Shown here: in pieces, positions 17,591-24,506 of the stretch | Position numbering within the stretch: the first letter of the stretch is position 1 | How the letters are laid out: every line of letters begins with the position of its first letter | Source of the DNA: Pelosinus propionicus DSM 13327 | GTDB taxonomy: Bacteria > Bacillota > Negativicutes > DSM-13327 | Direction of reading: 5' to 3' | Length of the DNA stretch: 40,322 nt | NCBI RefSeq assembly: GCF_900114615.1 | Contig: NZ_FOTS01000045.1 | Span: forward strand, 1-40,322 | The notes under the pieces: model-generated | What the model was told of the DNA's origin: nothing | Databases searched by the model: none | Seen by the model: the letters and a program-made list of their open reading frames with translations, nothing else | Position numbers and translations under genes: made by a program

Positions 17591-17641
17591 TATTAATTAA
17601 TCGTTTGATTAATTAATAGCATAAGCACCATATACTGTCAA
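17591..17641 (-). promoter_or_regulatory. Promoter and perfect palindromic operator of the TetR efflux operon
   Basis: TATTAATTAATC (17591-17602) and GATTAATTAATA (17607-17618) form a perfect 12-bp inverted repeat around GTTT. On the minus strand TTGACA (17636-17641) and TATTAA (17613-17618) are 17 nt apart, so the -10 box is the outer end of the operator. The repeat lies between the -35 box and the AGGAGGA ribosome site: a textbook steric-block repressor layout. Confidence 0.85.
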
Positions 17642-17671
17642 TCTTTTTTTTAAAAACATACAAACAGATAG

Positions 17672-17703
17672 AAGCACAATGCCACACTAGAAGCATTGTG
17701 CTT
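17672..17703 (-). terminator. Hairpin downstream of the mannose-1-phosphate guanylyltransferase gene
   Basis: AAGCACAATGC (17672-17682) and GCATTGTGCTT (17693-17703) form a perfect 11-bp stem 30 bp past the stop at 17734 (minus strand). Confidence 0.7.
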
Positions 17704-17733
17704 TTGTTCTTCAAACTTTTAAAATCATTCTAC

Positions 17734-19116
17734 CTATACTCTGCCATATTTATCATTAAAACGAACACTGTCATCCTCTCCTAAGTAACTGCCATTTTGT
17801 ACTTCAATGAGTTGGAGGGGTAACTTTCCCGGATTTTCAAGACGATGTAAAGTATTTTGAGGCACAAAAGCACTCTCATTTTCATGCAATAGCTGTTCAC
17901 TCTCACCTATGATCACTTTGGCTGTGCCGCTGATCACAATCCAATGCTCACTACGGTGATAATGCATCTGCAAGCTGAGCATTTCTCCCGGATTGACAAC
18001 AATTTTCTTCATTTGATAACCTAAACCAACTCCCAGCACTGTGCAATATCCCCAGGGATGATACAGCGTTCTAGGCTCATCTGCCTCAATTCGACCTCTC
18101 TCTTTTAGCTGGGTTACTAAGTCTTTCACTTTTTGAGACTCACCTTTTTTGGCTACAACGATAACGTCATCTGTTTCAACAATCAAAATATCTTCAAGAC
18201 CAATGCCGCCAATAAGTCGGCTATGCGCTAATATTAGTGTATTGGAGCACTCAATAGGAATGCAGTCTCCCTGCAGAGCATTAGCCTCCCGATCTTTGGG
18301 CAGCACATCATAAATCGCATCCCATGATCCAATATCATTCCATTCCGCTGTAATTGGCAGCATGACTAATTCTTGAGATTTTTCCGCTATAGCATAGTCA
18401 AGAGATATAGATGGCATTTCGGCAAAACTCTCTCTCATTTGTTCCCATCCGGCTTCAACCAGTGCATGTATCTCCTCTTGATATTTTGCTAATTCATTCA
18501 TAAAGCATTCAATTGTAAAAGCAAACATTCCCGAATTCCAATAATAATTTCCAGCAGCAAGATATGACTCAGCTGTTTCTTGGTCAGGTTTCTCTCTAAA
18601 AGATTGAACATAAAAGCCGCTGCTAAATGCTTCACCTGCCTGAATATATCCATACCCTGTCTCTGGATGATCTGGCTGCACACCCAACGTAACAATCTTA
18701 CCCATCTTTGCCAGCTTTATGGCTTGGAGAAGGTTTTCATTAAAAAGTTTTAGAGGACGGATAATATGATCAGAAGGTGTTACATACAATATTTCATTTG
18801 CATCGCACCCCAGTACATCAAGACAATATCTTGCCGCAAATGCTACTGCTGGTGCGGTATTACGGGCTGCTGGTTCCAAGAGTATATGTGCTTCATTGGT
18901 CTTTGCTGCGATAAGCTCTGTTCGAACATGATGAATGTATTCTTGATTTGTCACTACGACCATATCACACGGTCTAACCAGGGGTAAAAATCGCTGAATC
19001 GTTTGAGCAAGTAATGAGTGCTCTCCATTTAATTTTAAGAATTGCTTTGGGAATCTCGTGCGAGACAGCGGAAATAAACGACTGCCCCCACCACCAGCAA
19101 GAATGATGACTTTCAT
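17734..19116 (-). CDS. manC: Mannose-1-phosphate guanylyltransferase / mannose-6-phosphate isomerase
   Basis: This 460-aa enzyme makes GDP-mannose from mannose-1-phosphate and GTP for surface polysaccharides. The nucleotidyltransferase domain (1 to ~335) has the signature LAGGGGSRLFPLSRTRFPKQ and the sugar-binding FREKPDQETAESYL and YYWNSGMFAF motifs. A cupin-type isomerase domain follows (~345-460) with MHYHRSEHWIVISGTAKV and EVQNGSYLGEDDSVRFNDKYGR. Length and order match the bifunctional ManC/AlgA/XanB type. No other sugar-nucleotide gene is adjacent. The start is ATG 19116; the GGAAGGA upstream is about 13 nt away, a rather long spacing. Confidence 0.93.
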   Translation of the reverse strand: MKVIILAGGGGSRLFPLSRTRFPKQFLKLNGEHSLLAQTIQRFLPLVRPCDMVVVTNQEYIHHVRTELIAAKTNEAHILLEPAARNTAPAVAFAARYCLDVLGCDANEILYVTPSDHIIRPLKLFNENLLQAIKLAKMGKIVTLGVQPDHPETGYGYIQAGEAFSSGFYVQSFREKPDQETAESYLAAGNYYWNSGMFAFTIECFMNELAKYQEEIHALVEAGWEQMRESFAEMPSISLDYAIAEKSQELVMLPITAEWNDIGSWDAIYDVLPKDREANALQGDCIPIECSNTLILAHSRLIGGIGLEDILIVETDDVIVVAKKGESQKVKDLVTQLKERGRIEADEPRTLYHPWGYCTVLGVGLGYQMKKIVVNPGEMLSLQMHYHRSEHWIVISGTAKVIIGESEQLLHENESAFVPQNTLHRLENPGKLPLQLIEVQNGSYLGEDDSVRFNDKYGRV

Positions 19117-19153
19117 AGAATCATCACATTCCTTCCATCACCTATAATAAATA

Positions 19154-19181
19154 AATCGGCATAGTAAATACTATGCCGATT
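19154..19181 (-). terminator. Terminator of the GGDEF/HD-GYP operon
   Basis: AATCGGCATAGTA (19154-19166) and TACTATGCCGATT (19169-19181) are perfectly complementary with only 2 nt between them, so the terminal pairs must open to form the loop. It lies about 40 bp past the HD-GYP stop. Confidence 0.7.
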
Positions 19182-19221
19182 CTTCCCAATACATGATACA
19201 AGATACTGTTTTCTCATAGGA

Positions 19222-19860
19222 TTAAGCAATCACTAGACGATAAGCAAAATCTCGATTACAAGTGCTTTGTAATTTTTTCTCGAAGGCTAATCTTTTTAAA
19301 ATTTCAACTATGGTGGGATCAAACTGACTTCCTTTGCATCGCTCCATTTCTTCAATTGCTTCACAAACACCAAAAGCCGACCGATATGTCCTCATTGTTG
19401 TCATTGCATCAAAAGAATCAGCAACAGCTACAATTCTAGCTCCCAAAGAAATCTCTTCACCACACAAACCATCGGGATATCCTTTGCCATCAAAGCGCTC
19501 ATGATGATGATGAACAATATCGGAGACAGAACGAAATACTTTAATTTTCTCTACTATTGTACCACCAATTTCTGGATGCTGACGAATGGTATCAAATTCT
19601 TCCTCTGTCAACTTCCCCGGTTTATTTAATATTGCATCTGGAATACCAATTTTCCCAATATCATGTAAGTGTGCGCCAATATGAATTCTCTCTTGTTCCG
19701 CTAATGACAGTCCCATGGTTTGTGCCATTAACAAAGAAAGTTCTGCGACTCTTTCCGAATGTCCGCACATATAAGAATTCTTAGCATCCAATGCAGTTGA
19801 TAAGGCATCTACAATATCATGTAAATCTTCTAATGTAACTGAATCAAACAAGATATACAT
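19222..19860 (-). CDS. HD-GYP domain protein, probable cyclic-di-GMP phosphodiesterase
   Basis: This 212-aa protein consists almost only of an HD-GYP domain: GHSERVAELSLLMA, HLHDIGKIGIPDAILNKPGK, IRQHPEIGG, HHHERFDGKGYPDGL and VADSFDAMTT. All metal-ligand and GYP residues are present, so it should degrade c-di-GMP. The frame is open to 20034, overlapping the GGDEF gene, but the likely start is ATG 19860. AAGGAG is only 2 nt before it, which is tight; a TTG three codons further in would have better spacing. It lies 19 nt after the GGDEF stop, so synthase and hydrolase are co-transcribed. Confidence 0.88.
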   Translation of the reverse strand: MYILFDSVTLEDLHDIVDALSTALDAKNSYMCGHSERVAELSLLMAQTMGLSLAEQERIHIGAHLHDIGKIGIPDAILNKPGKLTEEEFDTIRQHPEIGGTIVEKIKVFRSVSDIVHHHHERFDGKGYPDGLCGEEISLGARIVAVADSFDAMTTMRTYRSAFGVCEAIEEMERCKGSQFDPTIVEILKRLAFEKKLQSTCNRDFAYRLVIA

Positions 19861-19879
19861 CGCTCCTTTGTCACTACGA

Positions 19880-20842
19880 TCAAGCAACCTTATGAATGAA
19901 ATGGCTATCAGGATCATAAACAGAAACACTATTTCTTCCAATGTTTTTCGAATAATAAAGTGCTTGATCCGCGTAATTATATAATTTTTCTTTATCAAAG
20001 TAGCACAAAAATTGAGAAATTGTACAAACACCAATGGACACGGTCACCGAGATTTGCTGATTTTCATTTAATATAAAATCATGATTTGCAATACTCTTAT
20101 GAATCCTGCTGGCAATTCCTACGGCCTGCTGCGAATCTGTTTCCGGTAATAATAGAGCATATTCTTCTCCGCCAATACGAGCAGCCAAATCACCCTCTCG
20201 ACTATTTTCCTGGATAATTCTTGCCAGTTCCAGCAAGATAATATCACCTGTCTGGTGCCCATAATTATCATTAACCTTTTTAAAAAAATCAACATCAAAA
20301 ACAAGCAATGAAATCGGATGATAATTACATACTAACGCTTTAAAATGCCGCTCTAACGTATCAAAAAAACATCTCCGATTTGCAATCGCAGTTAAAGGAT
20401 CGGTCATTGCCATCACTTGCATGCGGCTACGAGACTCTTGCAAATCATCAACGGCCTTCCTAAGAGCCTTCTCCCTAAATTCGATCTGCCTCGCCATCCA
20501 ATTCATATCTCGCATAAGAGTGAGTATATTATCCTCCTCATCTCTTGCTTCATTAGGAAGCGACAATAGTTCTTGATAATTTCCCTGTTTCACTCTGGAA
20601 CATAACTGGCGCATACTATTTAAATGTTTGCCAATGAGCCAGTCCGATACTAAGCTAGGCATTACCAGAATTAAGAATAATGCACTTGCTAACGTCAAAG
20701 CTTCAATTTCATTTATATATTTATTCCCTCGTAAAGGTGAATCAAATGCCATCCAAAACATAATGCTTTGGGGGATCATTAATAGTATTAGAAAAACGAA
20801 CCTAAGCTTACTTACCAAGACTTGTTCCTCCTCTTTAAGCAT
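19880..20842 (-). CDS. Membrane diguanylate cyclase (GGDEF)
   Basis: This 320-aa protein has two N-terminal transmembrane helices (about 14-32 and 48-70), a HAMP-like linker and coiled coil (about 72-145), and a GGDEF domain (about 146-315). The active-site motif is GGEEY (224-228), a functional variant, and an RxxD product-inhibition site (Arg215-Asp218, REGD) lies five residues before it, so it should be an active, feedback-inhibited cyclase. The annotated ATG 20842 has only a weak AGG upstream. A GAGGAGG sits inside the first codons, 8 nt before an in-frame TTG at 20818, which may be the true start (312 aa). A Fur-box-like site lies about 95 bp upstream. Confidence 0.9.
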   Translation of the reverse strand: MLKEEEQVLVSKLRFVFLILLMIPQSIMFWMAFDSPLRGNKYINEIEALTLASALFLILVMPSLVSDWLIGKHLNSMRQLCSRVKQGNYQELLSLPNEARDEEDNILTLMRDMNWMARQIEFREKALRKAVDDLQESRSRMQVMAMTDPLTAIANRRCFFDTLERHFKALVCNYHPISLLVFDVDFFKKVNDNYGHQTGDIILLELARIIQENSREGDLAARIGGEEYALLLPETDSQQAVGIASRIHKSIANHDFILNENQQISVTVSIGVCTISQFLCYFDKEKLYNYADQALYYSKNIGRNSVSVYDPDSHFIHKVA

Positions 20843-20934
20843 AGATGCCTAATAGCCAGGATTGATATTCATTCTATCCTTCACCCAACTAACCAAAAAT
20901 CTTATAGAAAACCTGATCATTGCATTTCTTCATT

Positions 20935-20953
20935 GAAAATAATTCTCATTATC
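20935..20953. promoter_or_regulatory. Fur-box-like site
   Basis: GAAAATAATTCTCATTATC, read on the other strand, matches 16 of 19 positions of the classical Fur consensus (GATAATGATAATCATTATC). It lies between the divergent GGDEF gene (start 20842) and the first bioB-like gene (start 21165), closer to the former. The rest of the spacer 20843-21086 holds no gene. Confidence 0.55.
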
Positions 20954-21086
20954 TTTCCATAATAATGCAAATTCCCTTTGGGTGTCAATATCTGCGAACT
21001 GATTTTATTATGTTTTTCTGTATTGCTTCCCTTATCATACAAAAATGTCATTTACAGCCTTTCAAATTAATAGTAAAATAACAGTA

Positions 21087-21118
21087 TCGTTAACCAACTA
21101 TTCATTTGTCGTTAACGT
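21087..21118 (+). promoter_or_regulatory. BirA-type operator candidate upstream of the bioB pair
   Basis: Two GTTAAC cores (21089-21094 and 21111-21116) in TCGTTAACC and CGTTAACGT are separated by 14-16 nt, as in the bipartite sites recognised by the BirA biotin repressor (TTGTTAACC...GGTTAACAA type). A TATAAA (21123-21128) follows directly, so the site overlaps the promoter. It suggests that the BioB-like genes are biotin-regulated. Confidence 0.6.
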
Positions 21119-21164
21119 AAATTATAAAATACATACATATATCGAGTGAAAGGAAGCTGCTAGG

Positions 21165-22151
21165 ATGCACTATCGTGAAATCATTACTTTGGGAGAGTCA
21201 ATATTATTAGGACATCAAATTCAATATAAAGAAGCATTACAGCTCACTCATATACTGAATGAGGATATTCCTTTACTTTCCGCATTTGCTAATAAAATTC
21301 GTATCAAATTTACTGGCAGAAACGTTGACATGTGCGGCATTGTGAATGCCCGCTCAGGATTGTGCTCTGAGGACTGTAAATTTTGCGCCCAATCCGTTTA
21401 TCATGATACCAAGACTCCTATACATAACTTATTAGACATAGAGAAAATTACTGCAGCAGCACAACAAGCTCAGGAACAAGGGGCAAAACGGATTAGCATC
21501 GTCACCAGCGGCAAGGGTATGGACAGTGACCCTGACTTTCAAAAGATCATAGAGTCGATACAAGCAATTATGTATCATACCAGATTAAACGTTTGTGCTA
21601 ATCTTGGCACACTTACTCTAGAGCAGGCACGCATGCTGGCATCTTCCGGTGTCAAGCGCTATGCTCACAATTTAGAAACTAGCGAAAACTTCTATCCTTC
21701 AGTATGTACAACCCATTCTTATCGAGAGCACGTTGCTACTATTCAAGCGGCAAAATCTGCTGGTATGGAGCTTTGCACTGGAGGCATTATTGGCATGGGA
21801 GAAAGCTGGCAGGATCGCATTGATTTTGCATTTGCTTTAAAGAGTCTGGATGTTGCCTCTATTCCTATTAACATTCTCAATCCTATTAAAGGTACTGCTC
21901 TGGAAGATGTTACGCCCCCCTCTCCCCTGGATATTATTAAAACCTTTGCTATTTTTCGTTTTATATTTCCTAACAAAATCATCCGGCCTGCTGGTGGTCG
22001 GGAAATAAACTTGCGGGATATGCAGGGACACTTGATGCTGTCTGGAGCGAATGGTCTTATTATTGGCAATTACTTAACCTTTACAGGTCGTAATACAGTG
22101 ACAGATTTCCAGATGGTACAAGACGCAGGGTTAATTCCAGCGTTACTGTAA
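21165..22151 (+). CDS. Biotin-synthase-like radical SAM enzyme, paralogue 1 (one auxiliary-cluster Cys missing)
   Basis: This 328-aa BioB-family enzyme has radical-SAM cysteines Cys67, Cys71 and Cys74 (GLCSEDCKFCAQS) and the family blocks YAHNLETSENFY, GGIIGMGESWQDR and NILNPIKGT. Of the auxiliary-cluster ligands in E. coli BioB (Cys97, Cys128, Cys188, Arg260), the equivalents of Cys128 (Cys144, LNVCANLG), Cys188 (Cys204, MELCTGG) and Arg260 (IRPAGGRE) are kept. The Cys97 position is Ser111 (KRISIVTSG). The protein may therefore not perform standard sulfur insertion. AAGGAAG lies ~10 nt before ATG 21165. It is the first gene after a BirA-like operator and is followed by a second bioB. It could be a neofunctionalised BioB, a helper, or a decaying duplicate. 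Confidence 0.85.
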   Translation: MHYREIITLGESILLGHQIQYKEALQLTHILNEDIPLLSAFANKIRIKFTGRNVDMCGIVNARSGLCSEDCKFCAQSVYHDTKTPIHNLLDIEKITAAAQQAQEQGAKRISIVTSGKGMDSDPDFQKIIESIQAIMYHTRLNVCANLGTLTLEQARMLASSGVKRYAHNLETSENFYPSVCTTHSYREHVATIQAAKSAGMELCTGGIIGMGESWQDRIDFAFALKSLDVASIPINILNPIKGTALEDVTPPSPLDIIKTFAIFRFIFPNKIIRPAGGREINLRDMQGHLMLSGANGLIIGNYLTFTGRNTVTDFQMVQDAGLIPALL

Positions 22152-22162
22152 AAAATAAATGG

Positions 22163-22220
22163 CTCTCGTAAAAGCCTCATTTAGAATGGCAAAGGATGTT
22201 GTATGGCTATTTTCCGAGAG
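22163..22220 (+). other. Hairpin between the tandem bioB genes
   Basis: CTCTCG (22163-22168) pairs with CGAGAG (22215-22220), continued by AAAA/TTTT and GCC/GGC with one mismatch and a small bulge. It fills most of the 97-nt gap between the two bioB genes and ends about 15 nt before the AGGAGG of the second. It could be a processing site or attenuator; there is no T-run for termination. Confidence 0.45.
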
Positions 22221-22248
22221 TACACAACAACTACTAGGAGGAATGAAC

Positions 22249-23241
22249 ATGAACAACTATGATTTAATTTTTTCTCTAGGAAAAAAAATATTAGAAGGCA
22301 GTCAGCTTACCTTTGATGAGGCCTTGTCCTTAACAACCATTGAAGAAAGTGACATTCCCATATTACTTGGCGTTGCAAATAAAATCAGAGAAAAGTTTAC
22401 GGGATCTTATGTAGATACTTGTCAAATTCTAAATGCTCGTTCAGGAAATTGTACGGAAGACTGTAAATTTTGCGCCCAATCTGCCCATCATGATGTAGAA
22501 GTAGATGTATACCCACTCATGAATGAAAATGCGATTGTCCAGGCAGCCCAAAGAGCAGAGGCAGATTCTGCCTACCGTTTCTGTGTGATTACCTCAGGAT
22601 GCGGTATGGAAGGCGATCGAGATTTTGAAAAAATTACGGCAGCAATTGAGAAAATCGGTCAGGAAACAACTCTTGAGCGCTGCTGTTCCTTAGGAACCTT
22701 GCAAGAACAACATGTAGCCGCTCTCAAAAAGGCCGGCATTACACGTTATCATCATAATTTAGAAACCAGCGAAAGTCATTTTGGTGAAATTTGTACCACT
22801 CATACCTATAAAGAGCGTATAGATACAATTAAAAGAGTGAAAGCGGCTGACATTGAAGTGTGTTCTGGCGGTATCATTGGCATGGGTGAAACTTGGCGTC
22901 AGCGTATTGAATTGGCCTTTACATTAAAAGAATTAGATGTTGACTCTGTGCCCATTAATGTTTTGAATCCCATTAAAGGAACAGCCCTGGAAAACCAGGA
23001 AAAACTAAACCCAATGGAAATTTTGCAAACCTTTGCTATTTTTCGCATGATTCTGCCTACAAAAATTATTCGTTACGCTGGCGGTCGTGAACACAATCTT
23101 GGAGAATTAGTTCCTCTAGGATTCTTATCCGGCGTTAACGGCATGCTCATTGGTCATTATCTGACTACACAAGGACGAGGAGCTAGCAAAGATCTCCAAA
23201 CGGTAACAGATTTAGGGCTGAAACTACTAAAAAACGCTTAA
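22249..23241 (+). CDS. bioB: Biotin synthase
   Basis: This 330-aa radical-SAM enzyme is predicted to convert dethiobiotin to biotin. Radical-SAM cysteines are Cys68, Cys72 and Cys75 (GNCTEDCKFCAQS). The auxiliary-cluster positions are complete: Cys112 (YRFCVITSG), Cys145 (ERCCSLG), Cys205 (IEVCSGG) and the Arg of IRYAGGRE. Extra cysteines at 118 and 146 next to these ligands may point to the anaerobe-type BioB with a larger auxiliary cluster; I cannot prove that from sequence. I start at ATG 22249, because AGGAGG lies 7 nt upstream; the ATG at 22243 is too close to it, and the frame open to 22159 lacks a site. This copy looks like the functional biotin synthase of the pair. Confidence 0.9.
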   Translation: MNNYDLIFSLGKKILEGSQLTFDEALSLTTIEESDIPILLGVANKIREKFTGSYVDTCQILNARSGNCTEDCKFCAQSAHHDVEVDVYPLMNENAIVQAAQRAEADSAYRFCVITSGCGMEGDRDFEKITAAIEKIGQETTLERCCSLGTLQEQHVAALKKAGITRYHHNLETSESHFGEICTTHTYKERIDTIKRVKAADIEVCSGGIIGMGETWRQRIELAFTLKELDVDSVPINVLNPIKGTALENQEKLNPMEILQTFAIFRMILPTKIIRYAGGREHNLGELVPLGFLSGVNGMLIGHYLTTQGRGASKDLQTVTDLGLKLLKNA

Positions 23242-23260
23242 TAGTGACCGATTCTCAGCA

Positions 23261-23290
23261 TTGACGAATAATGATTTTACTTGATATAAT
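23261..23290 (+). promoter_or_regulatory. Promoter of the cobT-like gene pair
   Basis: TTGACG (23261-23266) and a perfect TATAAT (23285-23290) are 18 nt apart, 20 bp after the bioB stop. A small hairpin ATATAGC-GTT-GCTATAT follows (23305-23321) in the ~125-nt leader. I found no cobalamin riboswitch. Confidence 0.65.
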
Positions 23291-23421
23291 TGCAATGATT
23301 ATAAATATAGCGTTGCTATATATACAGCGCGAAAATCAACAGTCTTATGGCTTTTTTGGTATTCATTTCCGAAAAAGCTCTTTTTTCTGCATTAGTGGTG
23401 ACAAAGACAATGGAGGTTACA

Positions 23422-24471
23422 ATGAGTTTATTATTCGAAACATGTTCGCAGATTTTCCCTTTAGATCAAAAAGTTATGGAATCCGTTCAATCACGATTAG
23501 ACACATTAATTAAACCCCAAGACAGTCTTGGCCGTCTGGAAGAGATGGTAAAGCAATACGCTGGTATTCGAAAAGAAGAAGTTCCTACAGCGCCTCACAC
23601 ATGCATGGTTATCGCTTGTGCCGATCACGGTGTAGCACGCAACCAAATCAGTGCCTATCCCGTAGAAACGACACTGCAAATGACAAAAAATTATGTGGGT
23701 GCTAAAGGTGCCAGTGCTAATGCTTTTGCAAACTTCAGTGGTGCCGATATGGTCGTAGTGGATGCAGGTGTTGCTGCTGACCTATCTGATACGGAAGGAC
23801 TATGGCATCGTAAAATTGCCTATGGCACAAACGACTTTACACAAGGTCCAGCTATGACACGTGAAGAAGCTATTCAAGCCCTTGAGATTGGAATCGAAAT
23901 TGTGAATGAAAAAGTGCGTGCTGGATACAACTGTTTCAGTCTGGGTGAAATGGGTATCGGCAATACAACTTCCAGCGCAGCGATTGCAGCAACCTTTACC
24001 AATATTACTCCCGAGCAAGCTACAGGTCGCGGCACTGGCATTTCAGACAGCCGTCTTGCCTTTAAGATCGATATTGTACGCCAGGCACTTACTGTGAATC
24101 AGCCAAATCCTCAAGATGGACTGGATGTTCTGGCAAAAATCGGAGGTTTTGAAACAGGGGTTCTGGCAGGAGTTATACTAGGTGCTGCTGCAAATCGCTG
24201 CGCAGTTGTCATTGATGGTCTTAATACAACTGCCGCTGCGCTAATTGCCAACGCTCTTCACCCCATAGTCCCCCACTATCTTATGCCTTCTCATTTATCC
24301 GGTGAACCTGCACATCGTATTGCCCTAAAGCTTCTTGGACTGGAAGCATGCATTGATATGGGAATTCGGTTAGGAGAAGCAATTGGTGCGTCTATCGTCG
24401 TCGATATGCTGGGTGCTTCTATTAAAATGCTGGCTGGCATGACTCCCTATGAAGATTCTGCTGGTAAATAA
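23422..24471 (+). CDS. CobT-family phosphoribosyltransferase 1 (ArsA-like)
   Basis: This 349-aa enzyme belongs to the nicotinate-nucleotide:dimethylbenzimidazole phosphoribosyltransferase family, which activates the lower ligand of cobamides. It keeps the canonical motifs KPQDSLGRLEE, CADHGVA, TQGPAMTREEAI, GEMGIGNTTSSAA and, at the catalytic glutamate, RLGEAIGAS (usual form RLGEGTGA). I start at ATG 23422, where GGAGG lies 5 nt upstream; the frame opens at 23347. A second CobT homologue follows 35 nt downstream. Tandem CobT homologues are the hallmark of ArsAB in Sporomusa and Veillonella, a heterodimer that activates phenol or p-cresol. This copy is the more canonical of the two. Confidence 0.9.
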   Translation: MSLLFETCSQIFPLDQKVMESVQSRLDTLIKPQDSLGRLEEMVKQYAGIRKEEVPTAPHTCMVIACADHGVARNQISAYPVETTLQMTKNYVGAKGASANAFANFSGADMVVVDAGVAADLSDTEGLWHRKIAYGTNDFTQGPAMTREEAIQALEIGIEIVNEKVRAGYNCFSLGEMGIGNTTSSAAIAATFTNITPEQATGRGTGISDSRLAFKIDIVRQALTVNQPNPQDGLDVLAKIGGFETGVLAGVILGAAANRCAVVIDGLNTTAAALIANALHPIVPHYLMPSHLSGEPAHRIALKLLGLEACIDMGIRLGEAIGASIVVDMLGASIKMLAGMTPYEDSAGK

Positions 24472-24506
24472 GAAGCATAATTTGTTGATAACAGGAGGTT
24501 CCACTT

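Noticed and set aside
19222-20034. HD-GYP protein starting at 20034
   Set aside because: It would overlap the GGDEF gene by 155 nt and its first 58 residues do not resemble the family; ATG 19860 follows an AAGGAG.
23242-23421. Cobalamin riboswitch upstream of the cobT-like pair
   Set aside because: No B12-box-like sequence is visible; the leader is only ~125 nt and holds one small hairpin.
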